Notes: generated from the sequence alone by a model not told the origin. DNA of 64,000 bases from Alternaria dauci (GCF_042100115.1 NC_091272.1:3534001-3598000); one strand, 5' to 3'. Positions 11,002-22,527 are shown, counted from the first letter of the stretch. Program-made: numbers and translations.

Positions 11002-14000
11002 TCAATCTCCGTTACCAAGTCCGCTTCCGAAAATCTTGTCTATTCTCGTCACCCTCTCCCACACTACATCACCCCTTCCGTCCTCACCACCCTTCCTCTT
11101 GAAGTACAGTATCCGATGCTGAGGTATGAATTCCTCGTCCGTTTGCTCAGTCTTCCATTTCTCGAGTCCAATCTCCTTTGCGCCCAAGAAACGGTCCTCG
11201 TATCCAATAATGTAATCACTCGGATCAAGACTCGGATCCCAACGTAAGCGGTTGAGGACGTCGGATGCAGGGCGTAGTTTGGTGCTCGACAACGGCGTCG
11301 ATGTAGGCTTTGGACGCTGAGGTATCGCACGCTGTGGCTTTGTCTCATCGGCATCTTCAAGGTCTTCGTCGACAACGTCTTCTTCTTCATCCGAGTCTGA
11401 AGCCGTCTCTGTGGCATAGATTCCCCACTCTCGATCATCCAGCTGCAAGTCTTTGACCTCGCTCGATCTCACCAGTGATGCATCAACCCACGAGGTATTT
11501 GAATCAAAGTTCTTCTCGTCAGTGCGCAACTGCGTCAGGAAACGATCTAGGGCCTTTTCCAAAGCTTGCTTAGCCACCTGTTTCGCCTCCGTACTTGTTG
11601 CGGAGACGGTCTTTTCAGCTTTCGAAAGTCCGATCAGGTAACATCCTTGGTAATCTCTACCATCTTCGACATCTTTCGAGCCGCCGTTGACGAAGCGGGC
11701 GGGCCAGATCTGAACTTCGGAGTTGGGTATGGCTTTGTGGATGTCTATCAAGATCAGCATATCGCTCGTGCAAGAGATGTATATGAAAGAGTGCTCACCT
11801 ATGACGAGGGATATGCACCGAGACTCAACCCAGCCGACTAGACTCTTGCCCTTCGCCAGCGTCCGGCCCCAAAATTGTATATCGACCTTGATGAAATTGT
11901 TGTAAGTGTGGAGAAACTCCACAACACCATGCGGTAGGTTCAATTTCAGTTCCGAAGCCGGGGGTGCATCGAAGAACTTTTCCCACGTCATGCCTGGCTC
12001 GCATAGCTGCTGCTCAGCGTTTCTGAAGGCCTTGACTAATAGCCGCAGACCGGGAACGGTAGCTGTATGCGCAATGTTGGAATTGGGTGAATGATAACCC
12101 AGCACGACCATTGGCTCTCTTGTGTTGCGGTAGTAACGCGGTCGCTGTTTGTGGTAAATAGCATCGTATACAATGTCGTTTGTCCAGTCAAAGTGAGCGT
12201 AGTGGTGGAAGAAGCTTACGACTATGTCTGCAGCTGTGACTGAACCATAGTCATGTCCAAGCTTTTTGCAGACCCGGGACAACATCAGCGTAATGTGGAC
12301 GCCACCAAGAAAACCAAACTTCGCGCTGTAGATGCCGCGCTGAACAGCCCATAGCTTGATACAACGATAGGCTAGGCGGAACGCAGGAAGCGAGGGCAAT
12401 GTACGTTGAATGTAGAGTAGATCGCGGTAAGGCTTGAGTTTGCGGAGCGAAAGGATAGAGAGGTTGAAGACGGGGTCGGATGCTGGAATGTTACGGAACT
12501 CGTGCCACCTGTTTGCTTCATGTCAGAACTATTGCGGGGTTACAGTGACATGAGACATACCTCGCGACTATCTGAGGCGCAGGACAGTATTGCAAGTCCA
12601 TGAGTATCCCGTTGACGGAAAGTTCAAGCATGGTGCCAGTACTAGCTTCGACCTTCCGCAAGATTCTGATGCCCTGACTCTCGGCTTTGACAAGCCGTTG
12701 TCGGGCAAGCTTGAAGAAGGTCTTGGAGCTGATGGTTCCAATGCAAAGGCAGTCGACGTCCGAGTCTGTCGTCCATACACCGAGCGCGTATGAGCCAACC
12801 GGTACGACGATCAACGGTATGTCAGGCTGCGCTAGACTCGCATCCTCTGATGTACCAAGTAGAATATTCTGGAGGCTTGCAAATGCGTCGTGCCGGTCAC
12901 CGACATGTTTCTCGTTCGGAAACATACCGTGTGTTTCAAGTATGGAATGTAAGCTCGTGGTGTCTGCCAGGACCCTAGCTGCTCGCTTATGTTCAAAAAA
13001 AAGCTGCTTTGACGACATTTCCTTATTCCTATCATTCGATACCGCAGCATTCATCGATTGGATCCTTGTTCTTACGCCGTAATGGTCACTCGCAACAACC
13101 TGCTCGCCATCGATCATTTCCGGTACGCCGAAATGGTTGAAATGGACTATGCGGAGTGATTCTTGCGGCTTGAACAATATTCTGTCGTAGCGTTGCGGGC
13201 GATCATGGGAAGTGGTTGTGGTTCCAGCAGCAAGCCGGTTGTTCTGGGGGTCAAATGTCGCTCCTTCTTCGCCTTCGAACATGTCACCAGTCTCAGTATT
13301 ACTTGTGTGGTCCACCCCTTCGACATGGGCGACAGACCATGCATCAGACAAGCCAGCTTCGCGCAACTCGTCCTCAATTGCCGATAGCGCCGATACAGTC
13401 TCGCTGGATATGGACTGATTCTTGATGGAGAAGTCGATGGTGTAGGTTGATGTGACGAGGTTAAAATCTCCAGCAATGACCCATGGCCCGCGTTTGTAAT
13501 TTTGTTCCAAGTGACGCATTAGAGTACTCATCTGGGATTTCTTGGTGGCCACTGACCCGTCGGTAAGACCAGCAGTTAGATGCACCCCAGCAACAACGAG
13601 ACCTTTTGACTCCATAGAACTGGTCATTTCGATACCCCCAAACTGCGCAACAAGAGCACTCTTATGCTTGCGATGGAAAGAGACTGAATGCCAGCAAAAC
13701 GGGTAGCGACTCATAATAACGACATTGCGTAAACTAGGAAGGGGACCAAGATCGTTTTGGCAGGGGGGTCCATGTGAGACATACGGATATCTTTGGGCGA
13801 TTTGTGTGACATCGGGGCTACCCCACAGTAGGTAGTTGAGAAAATCATCGGAGACCTCTTGTAGCACCAATACATCGGCCGTCGCTGAGTCAGACAAGAT
13901 GGTGCTGACGATCAACGGGTCGCGATCATGATCTGGCGGATACTCGGTGTCCACCAGGACGTTGTAGCTTGAAACCGTTATATCTTTAATTCCAGATTCG

Positions 14001-14858
14001 GTCCTGTCTCCGTCTGTGTATGATGACCATTTGTGTTCATTTGGATCAAAGCAGAGTGCTGGTTCGGTCAGCACCTCGTGATCGTCAGACACAGTCTCTT
14101 GTTGACCTCCGTCGCCATCAGATTGAAGTGTAGGCAGATTCGAGTTGGATGTTTTCACCCAATAGTCCACGCTATGAGGTCTCCAGATATCGCACGGAGC
14201 CCCGATATCGATAGTTCCATACAGTCGCATATGATCCGTGGAGCGTGTGCCAGTCGTCCTCTCGCGAATCAGGATAGCAAGCGTGCCGACGCGGAACCGC
14301 ATATTCGGCAGTAGACGCGCCTTGCGTAGGAGATACGATTGCGATATCAGAGGGTTGCCTTGTGTTTGACCGACAGTAAGATGTGCGGTAGACCGAGCAG
14401 GTCGCTGTCCCAAGGCTCGTAGTACAGTTGTTCGCAGCGAATCGAGAGGCGAATCTTCATCGTCGCCACCGTCGTCGGTAAGAAACACAGTCATACTGTT
14501 CTTTTGCACGAATCCACCCGCTTGAACAAGTTCTATGTCGATCGGAGTCTCTTGGTCAAGATTTTCTGCCAGATACTCTCGAATTTGTTGTTCTGCTTTT
14601 GGGAGATGCTCACGGGCTACGAAAGGATAAACAAGGTTGATATGTGGTGGCCACTGTAGATCAGAGAATAAGAAGTTAACGAATGCTTCGTGTGTTTCGA
14701 TTTGGTCCAAAACTTGCCTTTCCGTAAGCCTTGTCGTAAAGTTCTCGCAACTGGTCAACGTGACGACATTGAGAGGCCGGCGGAATAATGCACAACGCAG
14801 TATCGTGTGATGTCGTTGACATTTTAGCTGGAGGTAAAGATTGTTCGGTAGACGCCAT
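11002..14858 (-). CDS. Four-domain RNA-end processing protein: 2H phosphoesterase, EEP, PAP-like nucleotidyltransferase, MJ1316
   Basis: Exons 14718-14858, 12561-14653 and 11002-12508 give 1,246 residues in phase. Intron 1 (14654-14717) has a GC donor (AAG|GCAAGT); using it restores YDKAYGKWPPHINLVYPF, the start of a 2H (LigT-like) domain. Its second motif is STAHLTVGQ (H138); the first is H-x-N (H51) instead of H-x-T/S. Residues about 270-575 form an endonuclease/exonuclease/phosphatase domain with SSYNVL (N278), LQEV (E313), GDFN (D443, N445) and SDHYGV (D570, H571) all intact. Residues about 595-920 are a poly(A)-polymerase-like nucleotidyltransferase: GSYALGVWTTDSDVDCL (D679, D681), third Asp in LMDLQY (D733), then the central helical domain with KFGFLGG. 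An acidic linker leads to a C-terminal MJ1316/DUF504 domain (DVLNRLRWDPSLDPSDY, VVWERVTRIDKI). Family knowledge links 2H enzymes to 2',3'-cyclic phosphate ends, and MJ1316 is predicted to recognise such ends. RNA repair or end maturation is therefore the likely role (inference). It is divergent from the F-box gene at 15415. Confidence 0.85.
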
Positions 14859-15414
14859 AATAGCAATGTAAGAGATACACGGAAAGCTATCGCAAGGGGT
14901 ATAACGCGCGAGAAACGACTTCGGTATTGACAGTTCTGTGCTCTTGTAACTCTTCAGCGACCTTTATGTCTTGTGTGGGAACCACAACCCAACACTGGAC
15001 TCCACACGGTGTATCAGCCTACTTCCCGATCGGGTGCAGTATATGACTCTGGGAGTCGTTGGTAGCCTCATATGTGAGGCTTAGGCCAAGTGAGCAAAAG
15101 TGAGTCATTCACGCTAACCAGAAGCAGCTCTCGCGCCACACGAGATGGGTGCATTCAGTAACATGGCCAGAAATGCGCGATGAGGCTGGCGGACTAGTCG
15201 CAGTAGCATCATGGGCGTGCGATGAACTAAATCAAGAGAGTTGGGGGTTGTCAGTGGTTGGGTGAGGAGAGTGCTCTGCGCGGAAGCTGTCCAGCTCGAA
15301 CGGCCCGAGGTCAAGTGGGTCAACGCATCATAGTCCGCGGTACACGAGGCGCCGCGAACAGCCCGCAAACCTTCGTCCACATAACATCGTCGCAATCTCC
15401 AGCAGGCAGCGAAC
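14859..15414. promoter_or_regulatory. Divergent promoter region between the RNA-processing fusion and the F-box gene
   Basis: This 556-nt region separates two start codons facing away from each other. No ORF of note and no clear TATA box is seen; the two genes probably share this control region. Confidence 0.4.
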
Positions 15415-16344
15415 ATGGCTGGCCTACTGGATCTTCCGAGTGAGCTGCTCTTCAACATTATCGACATTGTGCTGTCATTGCCGACTGTGCAGTCAGAGAA
15501 CGGCAAGCGCTATCGACCCAGCTGGCTGAACACCGCTTGCCGCAATCTGTATTGCATACCCAGCCCGGATCATTCAACACGTCCGAAAGCTATCGATCTA
15601 CTACTCATCAATCGGAAAATGTACACTGAGACTACAGAATACCTATTGAAAGCGCCAAGAAACTTCGAGGTCGATATCGCGGTTGTCGACGACCATTGGC
15701 TCTGGCCAACACCACGCGTTGTTCCCGTGCGCAAACTTGACAAAATCATCGAAAGATTAGCCATCAACATTATCCCATGCTGTACCGAAGAAGAAAGAGC
15801 TCTGCAAACGGGTTGGGATGACGATATTGGGCAAAACATACCTGATCTGTCCATTGGCGATTCCGTCTGGGAGGCGCTTCTAGCCCCACTGTCTTACTTC
15901 TTGCTCTCTCCGCACGCGGATGTATACGTTGACAGACATTTATCGAAAACCTTCCAGGGTTTAGAAATTTGGGTCGAGCCACCTTTAGATGCTCATCCTG
16001 CTGATCGCTTAGACGATGACCCGAATCTATCTATTGGTCAGATTCGTACTGTCGCAATATGCATCAGCACATTGGCATATGGCAACGGTAACGAGACTTT
16101 GAGCCTAGCAGCAGTACCTTCACGGAGAATACAAGGTCTAGCCCATCTCGATTTCGAGCAGCTGTATCCAGTTGACCGTGTAAAGTCAGAAAACTACCTG
16201 CGTGGGTTGAGCAGCTATATCGAAGGGTGGGCTCGCAATTTGACTACAGAAAGAGTAGGGAAAAGAATCGGCAGGATACAGTTTTATCTCAACAAAGAGA
16301 TATGGAAGGAACTGGACTTGGAAAGTTGTGTCACGGATAACTAA
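15415..16344 (+). CDS. F-box-like protein, single exon
   Basis: The frame encodes 309 residues without introns, starting at ATG 15415 (GCGAACATGG context). The N-terminus AGLLDLPSELLFNIIDIVL is a degenerate F-box (LPxELxxxI), the Skp1-binding helix set. It is followed by LLLINRKMYTETTEYLLKAP, the usual continuation in fungal F-box proteins that describes a cell surface or structural fold of unknown target. The rest has no recognised repeat or domain. F-box proteins recruit substrates to SCF ubiquitin ligases, but the substrate here cannot be inferred. The gene is divergent from the RNA-processing fusion. Confidence 0.72.
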   Translation: MAGLLDLPSELLFNIIDIVLSLPTVQSENGKRYRPSWLNTACRNLYCIPSPDHSTRPKAIDLLLINRKMYTETTEYLLKAPRNFEVDIAVVDDHWLWPTPRVVPVRKLDKIIERLAINIIPCCTEEERALQTGWDDDIGQNIPDLSIGDSVWEALLAPLSYFLLSPHADVYVDRHLSKTFQGLEIWVEPPLDAHPADRLDDDPNLSIGQIRTVAICISTLAYGNGNETLSLAAVPSRRIQGLAHLDFEQLYPVDRVKSENYLRGLSSYIEGWARNLTTERVGKRIGRIQFYLNKEIWKELDLESCVTDN

Positions 16345-17421
16345 CCCATAGCTTGCATTCTACAGGCCCAGCCACCCCACCAGTGATTCACTACCTTTGG
16401 AAGCACGACGCGACATTTCCAGCCCCCTTTCGCGCATGTGCAACACAAAAGATGCACGAACTCTTGGGTCTACCGAAAGAGAACTTCTTAGACATGGGGG
16501 CGTAATTGTGGCCGCGCCGTGAGTTGCTATTGTTGGGACACCAGGCGGCATCAATGTTGTCATAGCGCTCGAGCCACAAGACGCGTTCCAATCATTTGGA
16601 AATCCTCTACACAGCGTCAGGCGCGTGGCTTCTTTCGAAACACATCGAAGGGAAAGCACCTCGCATTGGATTGATCGGACTCGGATTTGGACAGCGTGCA
16701 ACAAGCTCGACTGGGCGGCTATGCAAAACTTTCTCCCACGACGGTCACTCACTACTCGCGCAATCGGGAGTTTGTGAAAAAATCGGTCAGCGAAACCATT
16801 GCTCGTCTGTCGCTTGGGGCTGCGGAAACCCGCTTCATCCGGATCAGCTCGAAAAGCAGGCGTCTGCAGCAGGTGGAGCTCGTCATTTTGCGATAATTAG
16901 CTTTGGGATCGAGCGATGCCGCAAACACGTTGAAAACACCACTGGAGATCAGCAAGGGTCTGACCTATGCTTGACTCACCGTGTCAGGTTTGGATGCACG
17001 TTCAACGAAAAGCATGGAAAAATGCTGGGTGACGCATTTTCGTTAGCGTCATCATCACGTGGTGCGCTCCTCAGCCACCAATCACGCCTCGATTGTGGCT
17101 TGGCATGTGATAACTGTACGATATTATGACGCACCCAGAAATTGCAAGGGCAAATAGGTCTTTGTTGTGTAACAGACCAGGCACATGTCCGCGGTGCCAG
17201 CTTTAGTTTGGGTGCTGGGTAGCTGGTCATCACAGTGACGGTGAGTGACGATTGTGTCGAACGACCAAGAAGGATCCTTCGTGACACGGCGCACTCACCT
17301 TGTCTCCAGCGCTATAAGACCATTGCCCGAAAACACTTTTTACTGCCCACAAATAACATTCTACTAGCTTCACCAACTTACTACTACTACCACCAACGTC
17401 GATACCTAAGCGTATTTCATC
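16345..17421. other. Intergenic; upstream region of the MARVEL gene
   Basis: No supported gene. Open frames on both strands (16360-16752 minus, 16596-17129 plus) mirror one another and have no recognisable features. The last 100 nt before 17422 are CA/CT-rich with a TACTACTACTACCACC run, typical of a 5' UTR. Confidence 0.5.
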
Positions 17422-18178
17422 ATGGTTCGCCCCCAGCAGCCAATCGATGGCCCAGTCGACTATCCAGCCGTCGACAAGCGAGAGCAGACCGGTCTCCTTA
17501 CGCGCTTTGTTCCCGACAAGCTCAAGAACACCGCCTTCTACCGCTGGTTGCTGCGATTCACCCGCGTTCTCCAGTTCATCTCGTCCGTCGTCTCTCTCGG
17601 CATCTTCAGCCAGCGCCTATACAAAGTCTATCGTCTCGTCAACAGCGTCAAGACACGCCGCGGCGTAAACGGTTCCTATGGCGCTGTGGAAGGCATCCTT
17701 GCTGCCGCCGTGCTGTACACCCTAATCACCATGCTGCTCTCTTGCATCAAGAAGTCCGCCAACCCCGGAGGTAGAACGCTGAGGTGGATCTGGGTACTCT
17801 TCGACTTGCTCTTCGTCGGTGCATTCATCGCCGTGACTGTATTGACGCGTCCGGATGGCGGCCGCGCCGGTGCTAGGCACTGCTACAGCCCTAGGCGTCT
17901 TGCAGATGGCACAAGCTCCAACACCATTACTGGCGAGACAGCAAGCCGCGATGACTCTTGCAACTTGCCCTGGGGCACCTTTATCCTCGCCATCATCAGC
18001 ACGTAAGTTTCTCATGTTCCAAAACTCTAGTAGCAATTCCTAATCGGCCCTTAGGCTCCTCCACGCCATTACTGCCTCTTTCCACGAGATTAAGGATTAC
18101 CGCCGAAACCACAGGATCAAGCAGGAAGCGGCTGCTCAGCACCACAACGAAATGGGAGCTGATGGCGTTCGTTATTAA
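17422..18178 (+). CDS. MARVEL-like four-helix membrane protein
   Basis: Exons 17422-18002 and 18055-18178, intron 18003-18054 (52 nt, GTAAGT donor), give 234 residues. Four hydrophobic segments are visible at about residues 49-75 (TRVLQFISSVVSLGIFSQRL), 91-112 (GILAAAVLYTLITMLLSC), 121-142 (RWIWVLFDLLFVGAFIAVTV) and 184-203 (LPWGTFILAIISTLLHAIT). This spacing, with conserved charged residues before the first helix (NTAFYRWLLRFTR) and a cysteine-containing loop before the last helix, is that of fungal MARVEL proteins. Such proteins associate with plasma-membrane microdomains (Nce102/eisosome-like) or vesicles. The C-terminus DYRRNHRIKQEAAAQHHNEM is a cytosolic basic tail. The specific role is unknown. 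Confidence 0.8.
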
Positions 18179-18475
18179 GCACGCAACTATCAGAGATGCA
18201 GACAAGATTCTTCGCGTGGCTTTCTTTTCTTCCATCTGCGAATAAACAAACACAGATGTGTAAGGTGGACTAGTCGCAGCCTTGGTGTATTGTGCCCCCA
18301 CAAAGTCCATGTTAGTAATGGCGTAATTAGGTCGGGTACCTCTACCCGCTGAGCAAATGAGTAATACGAAATCAAATAATAATTTTTCCATCTCCAGACA
18401 CCAATCATGGTAACAGTCTCCAAGGTGCCTCATATATGATCATTCGTTACTCACGCATTGCGATTGATCTGCAGT

Positions 18476-20126
18476 CTACACATCGTTCAACACAGCCTTC
18501 TCGAACCTTTCCGCGTAACCCCCAGAACAGATTCCTCCAAGCCAATACCCACCCCTCGCGTCCTTGCCTATACAATTCCCGATACCACCCGGACCTACGC
18601 CCAAGCCACCTGGCCGTCTATCAGTGGCGTACACATGAATATATGTTGGCTTGCCAGTCATCAGCTTATTAACAGGCGCACCTTGGTCACCATTACGAGC
18701 AACAACCGCGGCGCCAAAGTCGATCTCAAACAATTTCGCCTTTGCCCAATTCGAAACCACAAATACTGCTGACGTCATCTGCGCATCCGGCGGTGGCTTA
18801 CTAGTCTGGTGTTCGGTACGACTAGCACGCTGAGCAGCTTCGACAGCCTCCCTACTGCTTTGCTCAACCAGATCCTTGCGCATGCGAGCAGCAACATGAC
18901 CCAGTGGCATATCCAGAAATTGCTGTAGACTAAACGCGGAGACGATGCCAGCGGTGCAGTTCCCAATGAATGCCGTCCCTTTCGGAATTAACACTTTGTA
19001 CTTTGACGAAGACGTCGACAGCACGTCTCGCATTCCTAGGACATTGATAATCATGACGGGTCGAGCGGGCGGAGAGTCACGAAGCGTGGTATCGCAGGAT
19101 ACGAGGTGCTTGACCAGCCACGCGGAGTAGATGTCGCCGTCGGAGAGGAAAGGCTTGGGCTCGGAAGAGTTTGAAGTGTTGTAAGTGACTTGTGAGGCGT
19201 CGAGGGAGGTGAGATCGTGCATCGCCTTGGTACGGAGGCGAGCCATGTAAGACGCGGGCATGTAGAGCAAGCGGCCGCTTGGTTTTATTTCTGGTCCAGA
19301 GGCTCGAAATGAGAATCCTTGTTTCTCCTTCTCTTGTTTCTGCTTCTCTTGTATCTCCGCGTCGTGAGTATTCTTCTCCTCCGCCGTCGGCGTTTTGTCG
19401 TCGAGAGGCGCTCCAAGCTGCGTCAGTGGGTCGAAATCATAGCCCCAGAACTCTGGTACTTCGTCGTCTCTGCCCTCCAAGACCGCCTGCCAGGCCCTCA
19501 GGAGGGCTTGTCGCCCTATTGCGTCAAGCAGCGTGTGCAGCCAATTGATAGTGACAAGCGTCGTGTCCTGGAAGCTCGCAATGTGCAAACCTAGCTGTGC
19601 TTTGTCTGTATAGATCCAGTCGTCGAGCACTGCAGTGCTGTTTTCTGTCTGCGTGACCACACGGAATGCGTCGTCTAGTACATCAAAGGATTGGACATGG
19701 TCGTTGTGCTCGTCTACCACTGGGAATTTGCGGCCGATGGGATGCTCTTCAAATCTCATGTCATGCGTCTTCTGAGTGAAATTTACTGGCGGACGTTCCT
19801 TGGTGTAATGTGATGGTACTAGATGTGGATATGCAAAATTAGTACGCGTCTCACATGCAGTTCGTTTGAGAAAACTCACTGTGATATTCGAGTCGGTCAT
19901 TCGTCGTGTTGAGACGCAATCGCGCTCCTACTTTCTTCCAGCCGGGTCTCTCGAGCAGTTTCCATAACGCATTAAAGAGCTTCTGTGGATCAAGGACACT
20001 GTCAAAACGCATGGTAAACTCGATGGAGATGTTCCGGTTCTGACTAGTGTCATCACGACTATGGAGTGGTATGATGGTATCTGTGGGTACACGGGGAGGT
20101 GCGGTAGATACGTTGGTCGAGGACAT
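18476..20126 (-). CDS. BAHD-like acyltransferase (transferase family PF02458)
   Basis: Exons 19880-20126 and 18476-19818, intron 19819-19879 (61 nt, GTGAGT donor), give 529 residues. The start is ATG 20126 (MSSTNVSTAPPRVPTDTIIP). The first exon ends in LNTTNDRLEYH and continues IPSHYTKERPPVNFTQK. The catalytic HxxxD motif is HTLLDAIG, in INWLHTLLDAIGRQALLRAW. The structural DFGWG motif of BAHD enzymes appears as DFGAA (IDFGAAVVARNGD), a variant seen in fungal members. A charged Glu/Lys/Gln-rich insertion lies in the middle (EIQEKQKQEKEKQGF). Family members transfer acyl groups from acyl-CoA to hydroxyls or amines of small molecules, as in trichothecene or alkaloid modification. There are no biosynthetic core genes nearby, so the acceptor is unknown. 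A perfect inverted repeat lies 161-213 nt upstream of the ATG. Confidence 0.8.
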
Positions 20127-20606
20127 TATGAAAGACGTGGAAGCTGTCAAAAAAACATGCAAAGGGAAAAGAGGGGAAACATGCGAAGGGATATATAAAT
20201 TTGCCAGGACATTTCGTTCCAAGAAGAGATCTAGCAGCGTAAGCGACGTGACACAAATTGGATAGCACCTGCTCTCGCACAGTTGCAACGCCCGAAAAAC
20301 CCCGCTGCCAATTCCTCACCAAGTGGTTTTTCGGGCGTTTGATTCTCCCGAAAGACATGGCAAATTAGAAGCGAGGTGGCCTGACCCGCACGAAACTCAG
20401 TGCGAAACCTCTCCACTTGGGATTCGCTCTTGTTTGTCTTCCAAGATTGTGCTTTCGTCAGCAGCGCGGCTGCTTATACTCTGGTTCGCGGCAGACGGCT
20501 CACATTAAGCGGTGCCTCGGCTGAATAGGTACTTCTGCATTAATGGAGTATATAGATGTTTTTGAGATCATTATCATTTCATCGTTATCAATCCTACGAG
20601 GACCGC
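20127..20606. promoter_or_regulatory. Upstream region of the acyltransferase gene and 3' flank of the DUF6594 gene
   Basis: No ORF of interest. The interval holds the 15-bp inverted repeat at 20287-20339 and an AT-rich 3' flank near 20540-20600 (TATATAGATG and ATTATCATTTC) for the DUF6594 transcript. Confidence 0.4.
20287..20339. repeat. Perfect 15-bp inverted repeat, 23-nt spacer
   Basis: The arm AACGCCCGAAAAACC (20287-20301) is the exact reverse complement of GGTTTTTCGGGCGTT (20325-20339). The intervening 23 nt show no further pairing, and the base pair immediately outside the arms is a mismatch. It lies 161-213 nt upstream of the acyltransferase ATG. It could be an operator for a dimeric factor, a hairpin in the 5' leader or the remnant of a mobile element. 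Confidence 0.8.
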
Positions 20607-22217
20607 TCAATTACCAGGTCCAGTGAAGTTCCCAATGAATACAACCAAGATTGCACAATATGCGGCAGACGCCGCGAACAGTTCGTGTCTCGCCGCTTTC
20701 GTCAGTAGACTCATTGCGGCGCTGAATAGCAGAGTAAACACCATCAAAACACCGACCGCATTAAACGTATCTCGCTTGTTGGAATCAATAGTGCTCGTCG
20801 TGGTTGTGTTGCCCTCGGGGTCGATCTCAATGTGTGCGGCCGTGTTGGTCAACTGGTACATGGTGATGACGGGTATTACGAGTAGACAGAAGATGATGAA
20901 GGTGATTAGAATGTTGACCAGCTTGTCAATGCGCGAGCTGCTGTAATACGAGATATCGGGATCGGTCGTCTTCTCTTGTGCTTCCGGAGTTCGGAAGTAC
21001 TTCTGCAGAATACGTAAGTGGTGTGTCTTTTCAATTTCAGGAACATCATGTGCATACCTGTAGTGGAGGTGTCTTTGTTCGGAACACCTTCTGGAGAAAC
21101 TTGTCTGTTTGTCCTATCACAGTCTCGACACCGCCGTCAAAGGTCGCCCACTCGCGGCCGTTGTGGATGGTCACCATGTCTTCTTTGGTGCGAATGGAGT
21201 CAAGTCCATCGTCCAGGAGAGGCTTCTTCTTGTAGCAGTAGCGACGTAGGCTGCGGTAGTTTCGATCTGATGGCTTCTGGAAAGACTGGAGGTCTCTTGC
21301 TTTCATAAGCACCTCATCTGTCTTAGGCTTAGCTGTTTGTTCTCGGATCGATCGTCGACAGGTGCATACCATATTCTATTAGCTTGGTTTTGATCTCTCG
21401 AAGTACGACTCGACGGCTGCGAGGCGCTCCTTCACCAAGAGGTTGGCCGACATCGTAGTCTCTTGACATCAGGCGGCGCTGGTCTTCGAAAGAATCTTCA
21501 AGGTCAATCTCATCAAGCTCTTCCTCTAATGAAGTAATCTCATCCTGCAAGTCAAGCAGGACTCGTGAGTGCAAGTAAGTGAACGATCGATAAAGTGCAA
21601 AATTTGTGTCACTAGCTTGAAATGCTGCAAGCCTTGGGAAGCCGTTGGGTGTTCCTTCCACTGGCCTTGATCAACACTAAGCGATACAGGGAGACAATGG
21701 TGTGCTTACGTGTTCGGGTTTTGGTCTCAGTTACAAATAAGGGGTCTGGCTCTGAGCGGAATGAGCCTGTCACCCGGTGTAAGATTCCGGGCCGCTTGTT
21801 TTCGCTTTCTGAAGATGTGTCAGTGTTGCTCGATGCAGATGCAATGTTCTAGCCCCCAGTGCGGCCTGCCCATATGCTATGATCATGTCATGCATACGAG
21901 CTGTTGGACCGGAAAGAGTCATCACGCAAGGCCTAGTGCTCTAAGTCGTCCATCTCTGGTGCCGGGACTCGTGGCTAATATATTTTGGGGGCCAAAACGG
22001 TCGCATGGAGTAACGTACGAGGCTGTGCACTCTCAACATCATGTTCGCTCGTCTGCACAGAGGGCGAGATGGTGGAGCGGCCGTCGCTATTATCGTCCTC
22101 TATGTGAATGAAGGCATCTCCTCTTAGGGTTGTGTCGGTGTTTGTTGGAGATGCTGGCGATTGAGGAGTTTTGTCATCGGTGAAGGTATCCCCGGTCATG
22201 GTACGAGGAGGGGTCAT
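20607..22217 (-). CDS. DUF6594 membrane protein, five exons
   Basis: Exons 22019-22217, 21710-21808, 21370-21660, 21058-21317 and 20607-21002 join in phase to 414 residues; intron 1 (21809-22018) is the longest at 210 nt. The N-terminal part is Ser/Thr/Asp-rich and probably disordered. The DUF6594 signature then starts with LEGTPNGFPRLAAFQASD, FTYLHSRVLLDLQDEITSLE, LREIKTKLIEYDEVLMKARD and the conserved FQKPSDRNYRSLRRY. Three C-terminal transmembrane helices follow: LVNILITFIIFCLLVIPVIT, FNAVGVLMVFTLLFSAAMSL and LFAASAAYCAILVVFIGNF. The 99-nt second exon is supported by phase on both sides and by a CACTGAC branch before its acceptor, though it is the least certain piece. The family is widespread and expanded in Pezizomycotina; no biochemical role is known to me. 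The structure (coiled-coil helices plus three membrane passes) suggests a membrane scaffold or signalling role, which is inference. Confidence 0.82.
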
Positions 22218-22527
22218 TGCAAGGCAGAAAGGCAAGCGCGACCCGCACGGAAGCGAAGAAATGACGGAAGGAAGATGGGCGAGTATTTTGCGCACAATGG
22301 AATATCACTCAAGCAAGCATTAGGAGTGAGGTGTGGCTAACAGGTTGTGGCTACGGAGGAGTGTAAGTAGTGTTGAGAAAGCAAGGTTGCGAAAAGCGAC
22401 AGCCGTATCCGTAAGACTCAGCCCCCAACGCCCTGAACGCCCCTTCCCACAATTGAATGCGCGCGCATGACAATTCCAGCTGGCTGTGGCACACCGGTGA
22501 ACTCAGCCACATTCAAGTACCCGCTGC
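22218..22527. other. Short intergenic stretch
   Basis: This 310-nt interval is the upstream region of the DUF6594 gene and the 3' flank of the next minus-strand gene. No gene or clear motif is seen. Confidence 0.4.
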
